Notes: generated from the sequence alone by a model not told the origin. Counted from the first letter of the stretch, positions 43,964-52,522 are shown. The stretch is 64,000 bases of DNA from Sphingomonas melonis (GCF_013409985.1 NZ_JACCBY010000001.1:620001-684000), one strand, 5' to 3'. Translations and numbers: made by a program.

Positions 43964-46222
43964 ATGGCGAAAACTCTCCGCACCGCAGCTTTTGTTGTAG
44001 GCGCCGTCGCGCTTGCCGCGACAGGCGTTGGTTTGGCCATTGGAGCGACGGCGGCAGCGTACGTCGGCGTCGCGGGGGTATCGATCAGCACCATTGCCAC
44101 CGCGGCTTCTACAGCCGCCGCTGTGCTTTCGTTTGCTGCATCGGCAGCGACCCCAAAGGGTACGGTCGGCGGCAACGCCACGCAGTTCAAGATCGACAAG
44201 GACGCCGGCATGCCGGTCGCGATTGGGCGAACGTACAGCGGCGGCAACGTCGTGCATCGTCAGTATTACGGCTCCAAGAACAGCCTCGAATCCTGGGTGA
44301 CCGTCCACAGCATCGGCCCGGTCCGCGGCCTTGGCCCGTTGCTGATCAACAAGGTGGCGACCAGCCTCAACGGCACGGCGATCGGTGGCAGCTACGCCGG
44401 GTACATGTGGCTCGACCAGCAGCTGGGCGCTTGCCCGGAGACGCGCGCAATGGCGGGGCCGCAGGGCGCGTTCGCCGGCTGGGGGTCGACAAGCCTCCTA
44501 TCGGGGCTGGCCGCCGACCTGTGGACGCTGAAGTTCGACGACAAGGGCAAGATCTATCCGAACGGCGTGCCGCAGCGCGGCCGCATCGTTGAAGGCGTCT
44601 ATGTCTACGATCCCCGCCTCGACAGCACCTACAGCGGTGGCGGCTCGGGCGCGTGCCGCCTTGGACAGGAGTCGACCTACGTCTGGTCGGAAAACCCGGC
44701 CCTGCATGCGATCACCTGGGCGTTCGGCCGCTATCAGAACGGCGTGCTGATCGCCGGCGGCGGGATCGGAGCCGACGGCATCGACATGGCTCCGTTCGTC
44801 GACTGGGCGAACGTCTGCGACGCGAACAACTGGAAGGTGGGCGGCATCGTCTACACCACCAGCGACAACAGCTGGGACATTCTTAAGATGATTGCCCAAG
44901 CTGGCGGCGGCGAGGTGTTCCCGGTGGGGGCGCAGCTGTCGTGCAGCTTCAACGCGCCGCGGGTGTCGATCGGCACGATCACATCGAATGACATCACCGG
45001 CGACGTGGACGTGCCGGGCACCGCCTCACGCCGCCAGCGCCGCAACACCGTCATCGCCCGCGTGCATCTCGAAAGCCACGGCTGGGAAGAGGTGCCCTTG
45101 GATGCGATCGCCATCCCCGACTATGTCGCGGCCGATGGCGGCAGCCGACCGAGCGAGATCACCTTCCCGCTGGTGCAGCAGGTCGACCAGGGCGCGCAAC
45201 TGGGGCTGTACGAAATCTGGAACGGTCGCGAGCTCGACGGCATCGTCCTGCGGAGCAAGGTCTATGCGATCGGCTACCGCCCCGGCGACTGCCTGACCGT
45301 CAACATTCCAGACGCGGCCCTCGCGCGCGATGTCGTTGTCCGCAATCGCGAGATCGAGGGCAGCAACATGACGGTCACCCTGACCTGTCGCTCCGAGACC
45401 TTCGCCAAGCACGCTTTCTGCCTCGGCAAGGCTGGCGCCGCCCCGCCAACGCCTGATCTATCCGTGCCGCCCAGTTACCCGATCGAAAACACGTCGTCGC
45501 TGCAGCTGGCAATCGCCACGTCGTTCCCGATCGGCCTGTCGATCACCGCCGCAGCGGATGGGGCGATCACGATCAGCAACCATGTCCGCCGCTACACGGA
45601 CGGGCACGCGGACGTGAACGTCACCGGCACGACCATCGCAAGCGGCCTTGCTGCCGGCGACTTCCGCGCGATCGGGTACGACGATTCCGACCGGGTCGGG
45701 GGCGCAGTCGCCTATGTGCTGGACCCCGACGACATCAACGCCCGCGCGTCGCCGGATCACCCCGGCCGCCATTACATCGGCTATGCGATCATCCCGACCG
45801 CTGGCTCGCCGCCCTCGGGCGGCGGCGGGGCGACGCCGCCAGGCGGACGCTGCCCGACGACCGACACGCCGATCCTGATGGCCGACATGACTGAGAAGCC
45901 AGCCGGAGAGATCGTGGTGGGTGACCGCGTCCGGACGCGTCACGAGGAGACCCTGCGCTGGGGCTTCTACCCCGTCGAGGCGGTCGAGATCGCCGACAGC
46001 GACGACGTCTGGAAGGCGACGGTCGACGGCAAGGATCTACGCGCAACCGGCGATCACCGGGTTTACGTCGGCCAGTGGGTGATGATCCGCGACCTGCCCG
46101 GCGCGGCGAAGGTCGCGGGTACGCTGGCGATAGTCAAGATTACCGTCACCGGCGCTCACACCTACGTCACGAACGGCATCCTGAGCCACAACATCAAGAT
46201 GGATCAGCCGAACCTCGAATGA
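43964..46222 (+). CDS. Tail hub/host-specificity protein with C-terminal Hint domain
   Basis: A 752-residue central tail (gpJ-like) protein. A hydrophobic N-terminus (about 1-60) leads to a beta-rich hub (VAIGRTYSGGNVVHRQYYG; RQRRNTVIARVHLE; DCLTVNIPDAALARDVVV). A Pro/Gly linker (GSPPSGGGGATPPGG) joins a Hint domain at residues 630-743: block A CPTTDTPILMAD starting at Cys630, block B Thr695-x2-His698 (TGDHRV), block F/G AHTYVTNGILSHN with His742-Asn743. Nine residues follow. The residue after Asn is Ile, so splicing should not occur, while cleavage may. AAGGGCGG precedes ATG 43964. Confidence 0.88.
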   Translation: MAKTLRTAAFVVGAVALAATGVGLAIGATAAAYVGVAGVSISTIATAASTAAAVLSFAASAATPKGTVGGNATQFKIDKDAGMPVAIGRTYSGGNVVHRQYYGSKNSLESWVTVHSIGPVRGLGPLLINKVATSLNGTAIGGSYAGYMWLDQQLGACPETRAMAGPQGAFAGWGSTSLLSGLAADLWTLKFDDKGKIYPNGVPQRGRIVEGVYVYDPRLDSTYSGGGSGACRLGQESTYVWSENPALHAITWAFGRYQNGVLIAGGGIGADGIDMAPFVDWANVCDANNWKVGGIVYTTSDNSWDILKMIAQAGGGEVFPVGAQLSCSFNAPRVSIGTITSNDITGDVDVPGTASRRQRRNTVIARVHLESHGWEEVPLDAIAIPDYVAADGGSRPSEITFPLVQQVDQGAQLGLYEIWNGRELDGIVLRSKVYAIGYRPGDCLTVNIPDAALARDVVVRNREIEGSNMTVTLTCRSETFAKHAFCLGKAGAAPPTPDLSVPPSYPIENTSSLQLAIATSFPIGLSITAAADGAITISNHVRRYTDGHADVNVTGTTIASGLAAGDFRAIGYDDSDRVGGAVAYVLDPDDINARASPDHPGRHYIGYAIIPTAGSPPSGGGGATPPGGRCPTTDTPILMADMTEKPAGEIVVGDRVRTRHEETLRWGFYPVEAVEIADSDDVWKATVDGKDLRATGDHRVYVGQWVMIRDLPGAAKVAGTLAIVKITVTGAHTYVTNGILSHNIKMDQPNLE

Positions 46223-46266
46223 TCGTTCGCTGGGTTAGCCGCAAGCTGCTGCCCCTCAACACCTGA
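46219..46266 (+). CDS. Very short coupled ORF, candidate
   Basis: A 15-codon frame MIVRWVSRKLLPLNT whose ATG overlaps the hub stop (ATGA). Amphipathic and basic. It may be a coupling leader for the spike gene; real translation is uncertain. Confidence 0.25.
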   Translation: MIVRWVSRKLLPLNT

Positions 46267-46282
46267 CCCCTCGGAGACATCG

Positions 46283-48340
46283 ATGGACACTACCGCCCGT
46301 CTGGACCTGTCGGTCTGGCGCAATGATGACGTATGCGAAGTCCCGCTTCGCATACGCGGGCTCGACGCCAGCGTCATCGACATGCTGATGGAGGTGCGGC
46401 TCATCGAGGACACACCCGGCGCACCGCTGATGAGCCTGGGCAAGGTCGTCAACGGCAACGCTGAAGGACTGCGCGTGGCGGGGGTCAGCTATGATGGGGG
46501 CGTGACGGTCAGCGACGTCCGCATGCGGTTCAACAAGTCCAGCCGTCAGGCGCTGCCGTATGCGGGCGAGATGGGTGACTCCACCACCTTGCGATACGCC
46601 TTGTCGATTGCCGGCAAGACCCGGCTCGTGGGCGCGTTCACCGTCCTCGCTCACGCTATTGGCAGCGATAATGCTCCAGTCAGCCGTTCCATGGCTTGTG
46701 GCGCGGCAGCAGCCGGTGGCGGGACGTCGGGAGGAGCGACGCTTACCATCGCCGCGGACAGCGTCGCAGAGATCACGATCGATGGCGCCGACATCGTGGC
46801 GACGATCGCCAACGATGCGCAGCTTGCTGCGGGGCAAGCTGCGCAAAGCATGGCACTGGCGAACAGCGAAGCCAACCGGTCGCAGGCTGCGGCCGACGTG
46901 TCCGGTGCAGCTGCCACCAAGTTCTTCGACACGAAGGCAGCGCTTGTCGCGGCAAACCTCCCGAACGGCACGGTCGCCCGTGTCTGGATCGATGAGAGCA
47001 ACAAGGGCCGCTACACCGAGTACCGCATCGAGGCGGGCGCGCCAGTGCTGAAGCTCGACATTCCGCGCAGCAGCGACGCGTCGACGTTCGGAAGCCAGGG
47101 TTTCCTCGCTGCATCGTTCCGCGGCGACAACGACCTGGCATTCCTCGACCTCTTCTACACCTCCGACGGCAAGAACATGTACCGTCTCAATGGCGGAGCG
47201 ATCTACTCGCCTGGCGAGATGCGCGACCCGTCGATCATCCTCAACGACGACGGCAAATGGCACCTTGCTGCAACCTTCGGGTACAACTCGACCAAGATCA
47301 TCCGCGCAGTCGCGCCGTCGCCTGCGGGTCCGTGGAGCGCGCTGCCGAGCATCGAGTGCGGCGCGGTTGCTTGGGCACCCAGCTGGTTCCGCCACCCCGT
47401 CACTGGCGTCCTCTATCTTGAAGTCGCACTCGCCGACTACGCGCAGGACACTGCGCCGCGTCACATGGCTTTCGTCGAATTCACCAATGCTGAGTTAAGC
47501 GCGTCGAAAGCGCCGGTCTCGTTCGGCATCACCGGTAACTACATCGATGCTCAGACGGCCTTCGATGGGGCGACGGGGAAATACAGCTTCTTCGTCAAGA
47601 AGGAGGATGCGGGCGCGAAGTATATCGAGCGCTTCACAAGCATGTCCTATCCCGACCCTGGCGGTTGGACGAACGCGAACAGCGGCGACTATCTGGGGCT
47701 GAAGGCGGCTGCCGCAGCGCTGGGCGGAGACAGTGTCGAGGGTCCGACGCATGGTTGGCTCAATGGCCTGTTCTACCTGATGGTCGATGCCAACTCGATC
47801 AGCCGGGTCTTCATGACGACGGCGCCGTCACCGGACGGCCCATTCTCTGCTCCGCAACTCGTGGATACCCATGGCGCGACCATGCGCCACTTCTTCTTGG
47901 TTCCACTGTCCGACGCGAACCATCGGGCTGCCGCTGTCGAGAGTGTGGCCATGCTCTCGACGCAGCGGATTGCCGAACTGGCTCCCGCAGCGCGCGCTGC
48001 GGTGCCCCTGGACGCCGCGCTGATGAACGGCTGGACGAAGGACGTGCAGTTCGCCGTCGATCGTAACGCCCCAGCTGGATACGTGAAGCTCGTCGGAGAA
48101 GTTAGCCGAGCCACCGCCCCCGCAACAGACGCTGAACGGACGATCGCGCAGCTGCCTCCCGCCTTCGCCAATGCCACCTATGAGCGGTTTCACTGCGTCA
48201 GCGTAGGCGACGCCGCAGGCGCTGACCTGCTGATCTACAAGGGGTTCCTGATCTGGGAACGCGGCGCCTTCAAGCGGATAAACCTCGGGGCGGTCATGTA
48301 CATTCTGGATGGCGCCGTCACGGGTTTGAACGGCGGTTAA
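46283..48340 (+). CDS. Tail spike with GH43-like five-bladed propeller
   Basis: A 685-residue protein. The N-terminal 150 residues (LDLSVWRNDDVCEVPLRIRG) form a tail attachment part, followed by an Ala-rich helical stalk (about 160-220). From about residue 280 the repeats fit a GH43/GH32-type beta-propeller: GEMRDPSIILNDDGKWHLAA (RDP aspartate), SPAGPWSALPSIECG, DGPFSAPQLVDT. This domain would bind or cleave surface glycan. The C-terminal part (about 570-685) resembles spike ends. Catalytic Glu not certain. The last gene of the tail block. Confidence 0.72.
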   Translation: MDTTARLDLSVWRNDDVCEVPLRIRGLDASVIDMLMEVRLIEDTPGAPLMSLGKVVNGNAEGLRVAGVSYDGGVTVSDVRMRFNKSSRQALPYAGEMGDSTTLRYALSIAGKTRLVGAFTVLAHAIGSDNAPVSRSMACGAAAAGGGTSGGATLTIAADSVAEITIDGADIVATIANDAQLAAGQAAQSMALANSEANRSQAAADVSGAAATKFFDTKAALVAANLPNGTVARVWIDESNKGRYTEYRIEAGAPVLKLDIPRSSDASTFGSQGFLAASFRGDNDLAFLDLFYTSDGKNMYRLNGGAIYSPGEMRDPSIILNDDGKWHLAATFGYNSTKIIRAVAPSPAGPWSALPSIECGAVAWAPSWFRHPVTGVLYLEVALADYAQDTAPRHMAFVEFTNAELSASKAPVSFGITGNYIDAQTAFDGATGKYSFFVKKEDAGAKYIERFTSMSYPDPGGWTNANSGDYLGLKAAAAALGGDSVEGPTHGWLNGLFYLMVDANSISRVFMTTAPSPDGPFSAPQLVDTHGATMRHFFLVPLSDANHRAAAVESVAMLSTQRIAELAPAARAAVPLDAALMNGWTKDVQFAVDRNAPAGYVKLVGEVSRATAPATDAERTIAQLPPAFANATYERFHCVSVGDAAGADLLIYKGFLIWERGAFKRINLGAVMYILDGAVTGLNGG

Positions 48341-48549
48341 TCGTCTCGGCCGGAGATCCTTTTCAGATCAATCCGGTCGCGGCCGCCAAGCTTAACCACA
48401 CCGGGGTGAGCACCACCGCCAGTGTCGCAAAGTGCGAGACACGCGAATGACGCGACCCCGAGGCTTTCGAGAGGTGGCTCTGCATTCTCATGCTCCTGAA
48501 CGACAGCCGCCCAAACCGTAACTCCCAAGAAGGGTTCCTTGATGAGCAA
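48337..48549 (-). CDS. Antisense small protein, candidate
   Basis: A 70-residue minus frame (TTG 48549) ending LALCDTGGGAHPGVVKLGGR... with protein-like composition through the 200-bp gap between spike and the first membrane gene. It overlaps both neighbours slightly. No Shine-Dalgarno. It could be a phage moron, but may be chance. Confidence 0.3.
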   Translation of the reverse strand: MLIKEPFLGVTVWAAVVQEHENAEPPLESLGVASFACLALCDTGGGAHPGVVKLGGRDRIDLKRISGRDD

Positions 48550-49075
48550 CAGCAGCTTCGCGGCTCAGTCGGTCGCGCGCGGCCCAATGACGGTCGCGCC
48601 ACCGTCGTTTGACGGACATGGGTGGCTTGTCGTCCTCAACCTCGCGGGCTTCACAGCGGGGTTCGGCATTTCGCTGATGCTCGCCCTCAAGATGGCGCGC
48701 GACATCTGGCGGCACCGAGACGAGGACAAGCTCTGGCACCCGGTGACCGTCTGGCGGGGGTTCGGCGGAGCCGTCGCCCTTGCCATGGCGATCCGGTTTG
48801 GTCCGGCCGCCATGGTGCTGTGGGGCTGGGACCCGCAGCAAGCGCATGCGACCGGCTGGCTCCTCACCTTCCAGCGTTTCACAGATCCGATTGCCTTTAC
48901 GCTCGGCCTGCTCGCCCTTGGCCTATTCGAGATTTCCGGCCGCACCATGGCGGAGCACCTCAAGAGGGAGCCGCTCCCGACGCGCCTCTGGGCGTCCCGG
49001 CACCAGCTGAAGCGCCCGAGCTGCATCTTCCTCCTCAGCCTGATCGCGGCGATAGGCGTGGTTTCCACGCGATGA
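48542..49075 (+). CDS. Membrane protein in lysis region
   Basis: A 177-residue protein with four hydrophobic segments (LVVLNLAGFTAGFGISLMLA; FGGAVALAMAIRFGPAAMVL; DPIAFTLGLLALGLFEI; SCIFLLSLIAAIGVV). ATG 48542 follows AAGAAGGGTTCC. It lies before a second membrane protein and the endolysin, so it may be a holin or antiholin part. No family recognised. Confidence 0.6.
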   Translation: MSNSSFAAQSVARGPMTVAPPSFDGHGWLVVLNLAGFTAGFGISLMLALKMARDIWRHRDEDKLWHPVTVWRGFGGAVALAMAIRFGPAAMVLWGWDPQQAHATGWLLTFQRFTDPIAFTLGLLALGLFEISGRTMAEHLKREPLPTRLWASRHQLKRPSCIFLLSLIAAIGVVSTR

Positions 49076-49497
49076 TGTGGCGGTCGATCGCGACGGTCGG
49101 CGCCGTCCTCCCCGCGGCCGCGGCTGCTCTCGCAAAGGACAAGGCTGCTACCGTGACCGAGTCCATTCCCGTCGTCTGGCACTTCGTCGGCTACCCGTTC
49201 GAGGCGGGCAGCATGATCGCGGGCCTGTGCGCCTGCCTCGCTGTGCGGTTCTACGTCAGCCAGGAGGCCCGGAAGGATCACCGCTGGAACGTCGACCTTC
49301 CGGTGTCGGTGCTCACCCTGCTGTTCACCGCCGGCATGATCATCCGGCTGCGGCCCGAGCCGTTCTGGGCATTGGTCTACGGGACCGGGCTCGGATCGGC
49401 CGGCGTGCTGATCATCAGCGCGTGCCTCGCGTGGGTGAAGCGCGGGAGCGACCTGTTCCAGCCGCCCAAGGCGCCACCGAGCAAGCCGGAGGCGTAG
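49072..49497 (+). CDS. Membrane protein, holin candidate
   Basis: A 141-residue protein with an N-terminal hydrophobic segment and two or three helices (PFEAGSMIAGLCACLAVRFY; LPVSVLTLLFTAGMIIRL; LVYGTGLGSAGVLIISACLAW). It has a charged C-terminus (PPKAPPSKPEA). It starts inside the preceding stop (ATGA). Immediately upstream of the endolysin, typical of holins. Confidence 0.6.
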   Translation: MMWRSIATVGAVLPAAAAALAKDKAATVTESIPVVWHFVGYPFEAGSMIAGLCACLAVRFYVSQEARKDHRWNVDLPVSVLTLLFTAGMIIRLRPEPFWALVYGTGLGSAGVLIISACLAWVKRGSDLFQPPKAPPSKPEA

Positions 49498-49649
49498 CGC
49501 GCCCCGCCCTGCCGACTGGGGGGAGGACAGAGCGGAGCACGCGGCACCAGGGGAGATGCCACCGTAGCGGGAGTACGGTCGCGCTCTTCTGCGCTTCGCG
49601 TGCGCCGCGGTCCAACCGGCATCCCGACTATCTGTGAGAGGATTATCCG

Positions 49650-50294
49650 ATGACGACGGCACCTGCGCCGGCGATCGCGGCGCCGCGCGCGCTGGCGCGC
49701 CCGAAGGCTTTCTTCGACCGCGTTCGGCCCCAATTCGCGAATGGCACGATCAGCGCGGCGCAGTTGGCTGGCATCCAGTGCAAGCTCAACGCATTCGGCG
49801 CGGCTGGCTGCCCGATCGCATATGTCGCCTACGGGTTGGCGACGTCATTCTGGGAGACGGCGCAGACGATGCTCCCGGTCCGCGAGATGGGCCGCGGCAA
49901 GGGCAGGCCATACGGCGTGCCCGGCAGGCACGGAGGCCAGATCCCTTACGGTCGCGGCGACGTCCAGCTGTCCTGGGCGGACAATTACGATAAGGCAGAC
50001 GTGGAGCTCGGCCTCAAAGGCGCGCTGATCGGCAATTACGACCTCGCCCTCGACCCCGCCATCTCGGCGCGGATCATGGTCGAGGGGATGCTTGAGGGCT
50101 GGTTCACCGGCAAGCGCCTGGCCAGCTACCTGCCCCCGTCGGGGCCCGCCACGCCCGCGCAGTTCACCGCGGCGCGCCGGATCATCAACGGGACCGACCG
50201 CGCCGCCCAGATCTCGGCGATCGCCGCGGTTTTCCAGGACGGGCTTTCGCTGGGCGGATGGGGGCCTGTTCTTCCTCCCGCGCCGCGCGCCTGA
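49650..50294 (+). CDS. Endolysin, GH19 (chitinase-like lysozyme) family
   Basis: A 214-residue glycosidase that should cut peptidoglycan at lysis. Signatures: GLATSFWETAQTMLPVREMG with catalytic-type Glu69/Glu79, PYGRGDVQLSWADNYDKA (GRG-x-x-QLSW-x-x-NY is GH19), and RRIINGTDRA. No export signal is obvious, so release depends on the holin. Start ATG 49650 behind GAGAGGATTATCCG. Confidence 0.88.
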   Translation: MTTAPAPAIAAPRALARPKAFFDRVRPQFANGTISAAQLAGIQCKLNAFGAAGCPIAYVAYGLATSFWETAQTMLPVREMGRGKGRPYGVPGRHGGQIPYGRGDVQLSWADNYDKADVELGLKGALIGNYDLALDPAISARIMVEGMLEGWFTGKRLASYLPPSGPATPAQFTAARRIINGTDRAAQISAIAAVFQDGLSLGGWGPVLPPAPRA

Positions 50295-50414
50295 AGCGCC
50301 GCCACAGCGCCACCATCCATTTCGCCAGCCGTACCATGCCGCCCTTCTACCCCGGGGCGGCGCGCTGCCGGCTGAACCATCCCGTCACCACAGGTTCACG
50401 CAAGGAGGCACCCC

Positions 50415-50783
50415 GTGTCCATCAAGTCGTTCTTCAAGAAGCTCTTCCGATCGCCCGCCGCCCAGGAGGTGGTCGAGATCATGCTCACCGAGACGCTGGA
50501 GGCCGTCGCCCTCCTCATGACGCTGCCGATCGCCAAGACGGTCCGCGACAACATCCTGACCATCTCCAACGACAGCCTGTCCGGTCAGCAAAAACTCGAC
50601 GTCGTGCTCGGCCGCACCATCCCCGCGCTCATCGCACTGATGAAGGGGAAGGGGCTGGAGACTGCGGCCGGCGACATCGAGGACATCGCGCGCGGACTCG
50701 TCCAAGCGATCTATAACGACGTGGCCTCAGCGCGCGCCGGCACAGTTGCCCGGAAGATCCTCACGCTCTTCGGCGTCCGGTGA
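50415..50783 (+). CDS. Unknown late-gene protein
   Basis: A 122-residue helical protein (MSIKSFFKKLFRSPAAQEVV ... IARGLVQAIYNDV) with a basic amphipathic N-terminus and a hydrophobic helix near 30. GTG start behind AAGGAGG. It lies after the endolysin, so it may be an accessory lysis or virion protein. Not recognised. Confidence 0.6.
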   Translation: MSIKSFFKKLFRSPAAQEVVEIMLTETLEAVALLMTLPIAKTVRDNILTISNDSLSGQQKLDVVLGRTIPALIALMKGKGLETAAGDIEDIARGLVQAIYNDVASARAGTVARKILTLFGVR

Positions 50784-51037
50784 GCGGCACCGGCCGGGTC
50801 GTCCATATCGGCGCCGGCACCGTCCCCAACACCAACCGGGCGGCGCGGCGCGTGCTGGTCGACCGCCCGAGCGGTGAGCGCCTCCTGTTCTACGTCCTAG
50901 GCACCAGCGCTTATGTAAGCTTTGCGAATGGCGACCGAAAACTTCGGGAGACCCGTCTGCCTTGGCTCACCCGCTGCGAAGCCGGCGCCCCGCTGCTGTG
51001 CCGGTACGGAACGCGCCAGATGCGAAGAGCTATCTAG
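50780..51037 (+). CDS. Small unknown protein, end of late operon
   Basis: An 85-residue basic protein (GRVVHIGAGTVPNTNRAARR, LLFYVLGTSAYVSF). It starts by GTGA overlap with the preceding gene. It is the last gene of the rightward late block. The C-terminus (RYGTRQMRRAI) is arginine-rich. Confidence 0.45.
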   Translation: MSGTGRVVHIGAGTVPNTNRAARRVLVDRPSGERLLFYVLGTSAYVSFANGDRKLRETRLPWLTRCEAGAPLLCRYGTRQMRRAI

Positions 51038-51098
51038 CCACTTCTTTGCGGGTAAAAGTGCAGCTTGCGAGACTCAGATATACGATTACTACGGACGA

Positions 51099-51257
51099 AT
51101 GAATCAGCCGATTTCTGCCGCTTGTGACATGGTCCGGCTTCGCGCCCTCCTCGTCGAGGCCTTGGCCGAAGCTGATAAATGCGATGTTCCGGCAGCGGCG
51201 TATATTGCAGCCGCCCTCGACCGCCTCGATGATGTCATTTCTACTGCATCAATCTAG
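51099..51257 (+). CDS. Small helical protein
   Basis: A 52-residue protein, MNQPISAACDMVRLRALLVE then ADKCDVPAAAYIAAALDRLD. This is a recurrent small helical type in sphingomonads. The upstream part of the open frame is not protein-like. It overlaps the convergent gene end by a few bases. Confidence 0.5.
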   Translation: MNQPISAACDMVRLRALLVEALAEADKCDVPAAAYIAAALDRLDDVISTASI

Positions 51258-51650
51258 CAGTCGCTGTGCGTTGAACATCGCTTCAAGAACCCTTACCACT
51301 GCATTGAAGCCTTGGTCTGTAAGAGCTACCGCTTCATTGTTTTTTTCGATAAGTCCTTCGTGAAGCAACGCAATCAACCAGCGATCAACTAGGCGCGGGC
51401 TCATCCCGTCATGTCTGCCAAGATCGGCTGCGCCAGGATACAGAGCGTTTTCTTCCGCGATGAACAGCTCCAACAAAAGGTTCATCGGCGTCGGCGGTGA
51501 AAAGCCCGCTGGCAAGTGTGACGATACGACACGGGACGCTGCAAGCATTTTTTCGGCCAACTTGAGCGTAGTGGTTGTGCTCACGACGCGCACTTTCCCG
51601 TCGGGAACCGATAGTATCCGCGGCAACGTCGACCTCCCCTTAGAAGCCAT
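51249..51650 (-). CDS. Winged-helix (MarR-like) regulator
   Basis: A 133-residue protein with helix-turn-helix PRLVDRWLIALLHEGLIEKN and a wing (NEAVALTDQGFNAVV), preceded by MNLLLELFIAEENALYPGA. This is the MarR-like pattern common in sphingomonads. The TTG at 51626 stands 6 bp behind the excellent AAGGGGAGG inside the frame and may be the true start. ATG 51650 has no Shine-Dalgarno. The structured RNA A and its terminator lie about 130 bp upstream, so its message could be attenuated. Confidence 0.7.
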   Translation of the reverse strand: MASKGRSTLPRILSVPDGKVRVVSTTTTLKLAEKMLAASRVVSSHLPAGFSPPTPMNLLLELFIAEENALYPGAADLGRHDGMSPRLVDRWLIALLHEGLIEKNNEAVALTDQGFNAVVRVLEAMFNAQRLLD

Positions 51651-51783
51651 GGCTAATCTATTTTAGCGAGGATTTGCAAGGACTTGCGGTTTTTGAGCAA
51701 GCGCATAGCGCACTGGGATATCGAGAGGGCAACGCCTGGTTGACGAGCTCGCGTCCGCAACGTCGACTTCGATATGCCAATGT

Positions 51784-51914
51784 TGAAAAAGGAGCCCACC
51801 CGCACAGGGGGCTGATGGGCGGGCTCCAAGGTTGCATGTCCGATGAGGGTTCTGACCCGTCGAGCATGGCGCGGTGTGCGCCCGATTCGGCACGCCGTCG
51901 CGCACATGGGCTAT
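51784..51914 (-). ncRNA. Structured RNA element A with intrinsic terminator
   Basis: On the minus strand: a conserved block ATAGCCCATGTG, a stem UGUGCGC/GCGCACA, a second hairpin CAUG-CGA-GGGU / ACCC-UCG-CAUG, then GGAGCCCGCCC/GGGUGGGCUCC followed by UUUUUC. The last part is a strong terminator (51784-51827). By-eye alignment to element B (56575-56706) is about three quarters identical over the first 100 nt, with paired changes in the hairpins. It begins just after the stop of the 62-residue gene and could be its 3'-UTR RNA, an sRNA, or a leader of the next gene. Confidence 0.65.
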
Positions 51915-51918
51915 TGAT

Positions 51919-52107
51919 CTAGGCCTGTTGCAGTGCCTGCCGAGCGGCAACGGCAAGCTCGCGGAACGCGGCCTGCCACGTCGCGCCTGCCTCACTCCAG
52001 GGGATCGGACCTTCGAGGTTCCCGATCCGGCTATCCCAAAGCTTCTCCGCGAGGTGCTCGTTGACGGCGTTGATGTCGTTGCTGGTGCATAGGCGGCAGC
52101 GGGGCAT
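51919..52107 (-). CDS. Small protein with CRLC motif
   Basis: A 62-residue protein starting MPRCRLCTSNDINAVNEHLA, then DSRIGNLEGPIPW. A CxxC at the N-terminus suggests metal binding. It directly precedes the structured RNA on the same strand and probably shares its transcript. No family recognised. Confidence 0.55.
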   Translation of the reverse strand: MPRCRLCTSNDINAVNEHLAEKLWDSRIGNLEGPIPWSEAGATWQAAFRELAVAARQALQQA

Positions 52108-52151
52108 GGTGAATCGCTTGCGTTGTTGTTCCTGTTACGTTCCATAGCCGA

Positions 52152-52427
52152 ATGCGTCGCCAGCAGCGAATCACGGTCGAGCTATCGGTGCAGATCCTGC
52201 GCGCGGCGATGGCGTCGGGTGACCGGATTGATCCTGCCGCGGCACCGGTCCGCCTCGCGCTGCGATGCCTCTGGCCGCACTGCCCCGAGCGCTGGCCGCT
52301 GGTCCAGTTCTGGGAGGGCGGACAAGGTACGCACGATATCGGCCGGGCGCAGTCCATGACGGCTTCGTTCCACGGGATCATCCGTCAGCTGCGTCGGTCG
52401 GGTGCTTGGTCCGACACTACGGACTAG
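52152..52427 (+). CDS. Unknown small prophage protein
   Basis: A 91-residue protein (MRRQQRITVELSVQILRAAM, with RLALRCLWPHCPERWPLVQF). Rightward, opposing its neighbours. The ribosome binding site is weak. Composition is protein-like. Its end overlaps the convergent microprotein by 4 bp. Confidence 0.5.
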   Translation: MRRQQRITVELSVQILRAAMASGDRIDPAAAPVRLALRCLWPHCPERWPLVQFWEGGQGTHDIGRAQSMTASFHGIIRQLRRSGAWSDTTD

Positions 52428-52522
52428 TTCTCGTCGTACCCGCGAAATACCCAGCCGAGGAGTAATACGGAAAGCACGAACGCCGCGGCAAACGCGAGAA
52501 AGACTCTAAGCTCTACATGCAC
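52424..52522 (-). CDS. Single-helix membrane microprotein
   Basis: A 32-residue frame (GTG 52522) VHVELRVFLAFAAAFVLSVL...GWVFRGYDEN with one membrane helix. The ribosome binding site is weak. Similar in design to other microproteins of the prophage. Confidence 0.4.
   Translation of the reverse strand: MHVELRVFLAFAAAFVLSVLLLGWVFRGYDEN

Noticed and set aside
50295-50414. Small frames between the endolysin and the next gene
   Set aside because: Only a ribosome binding site (AAGGAGG) for the downstream gene is convincing.
51653-51907. An 84-codon frame over RNA element A
   Set aside because: The reading frame is broken by an early stop in the related element B, while hairpins are kept. RNA is the better explanation.
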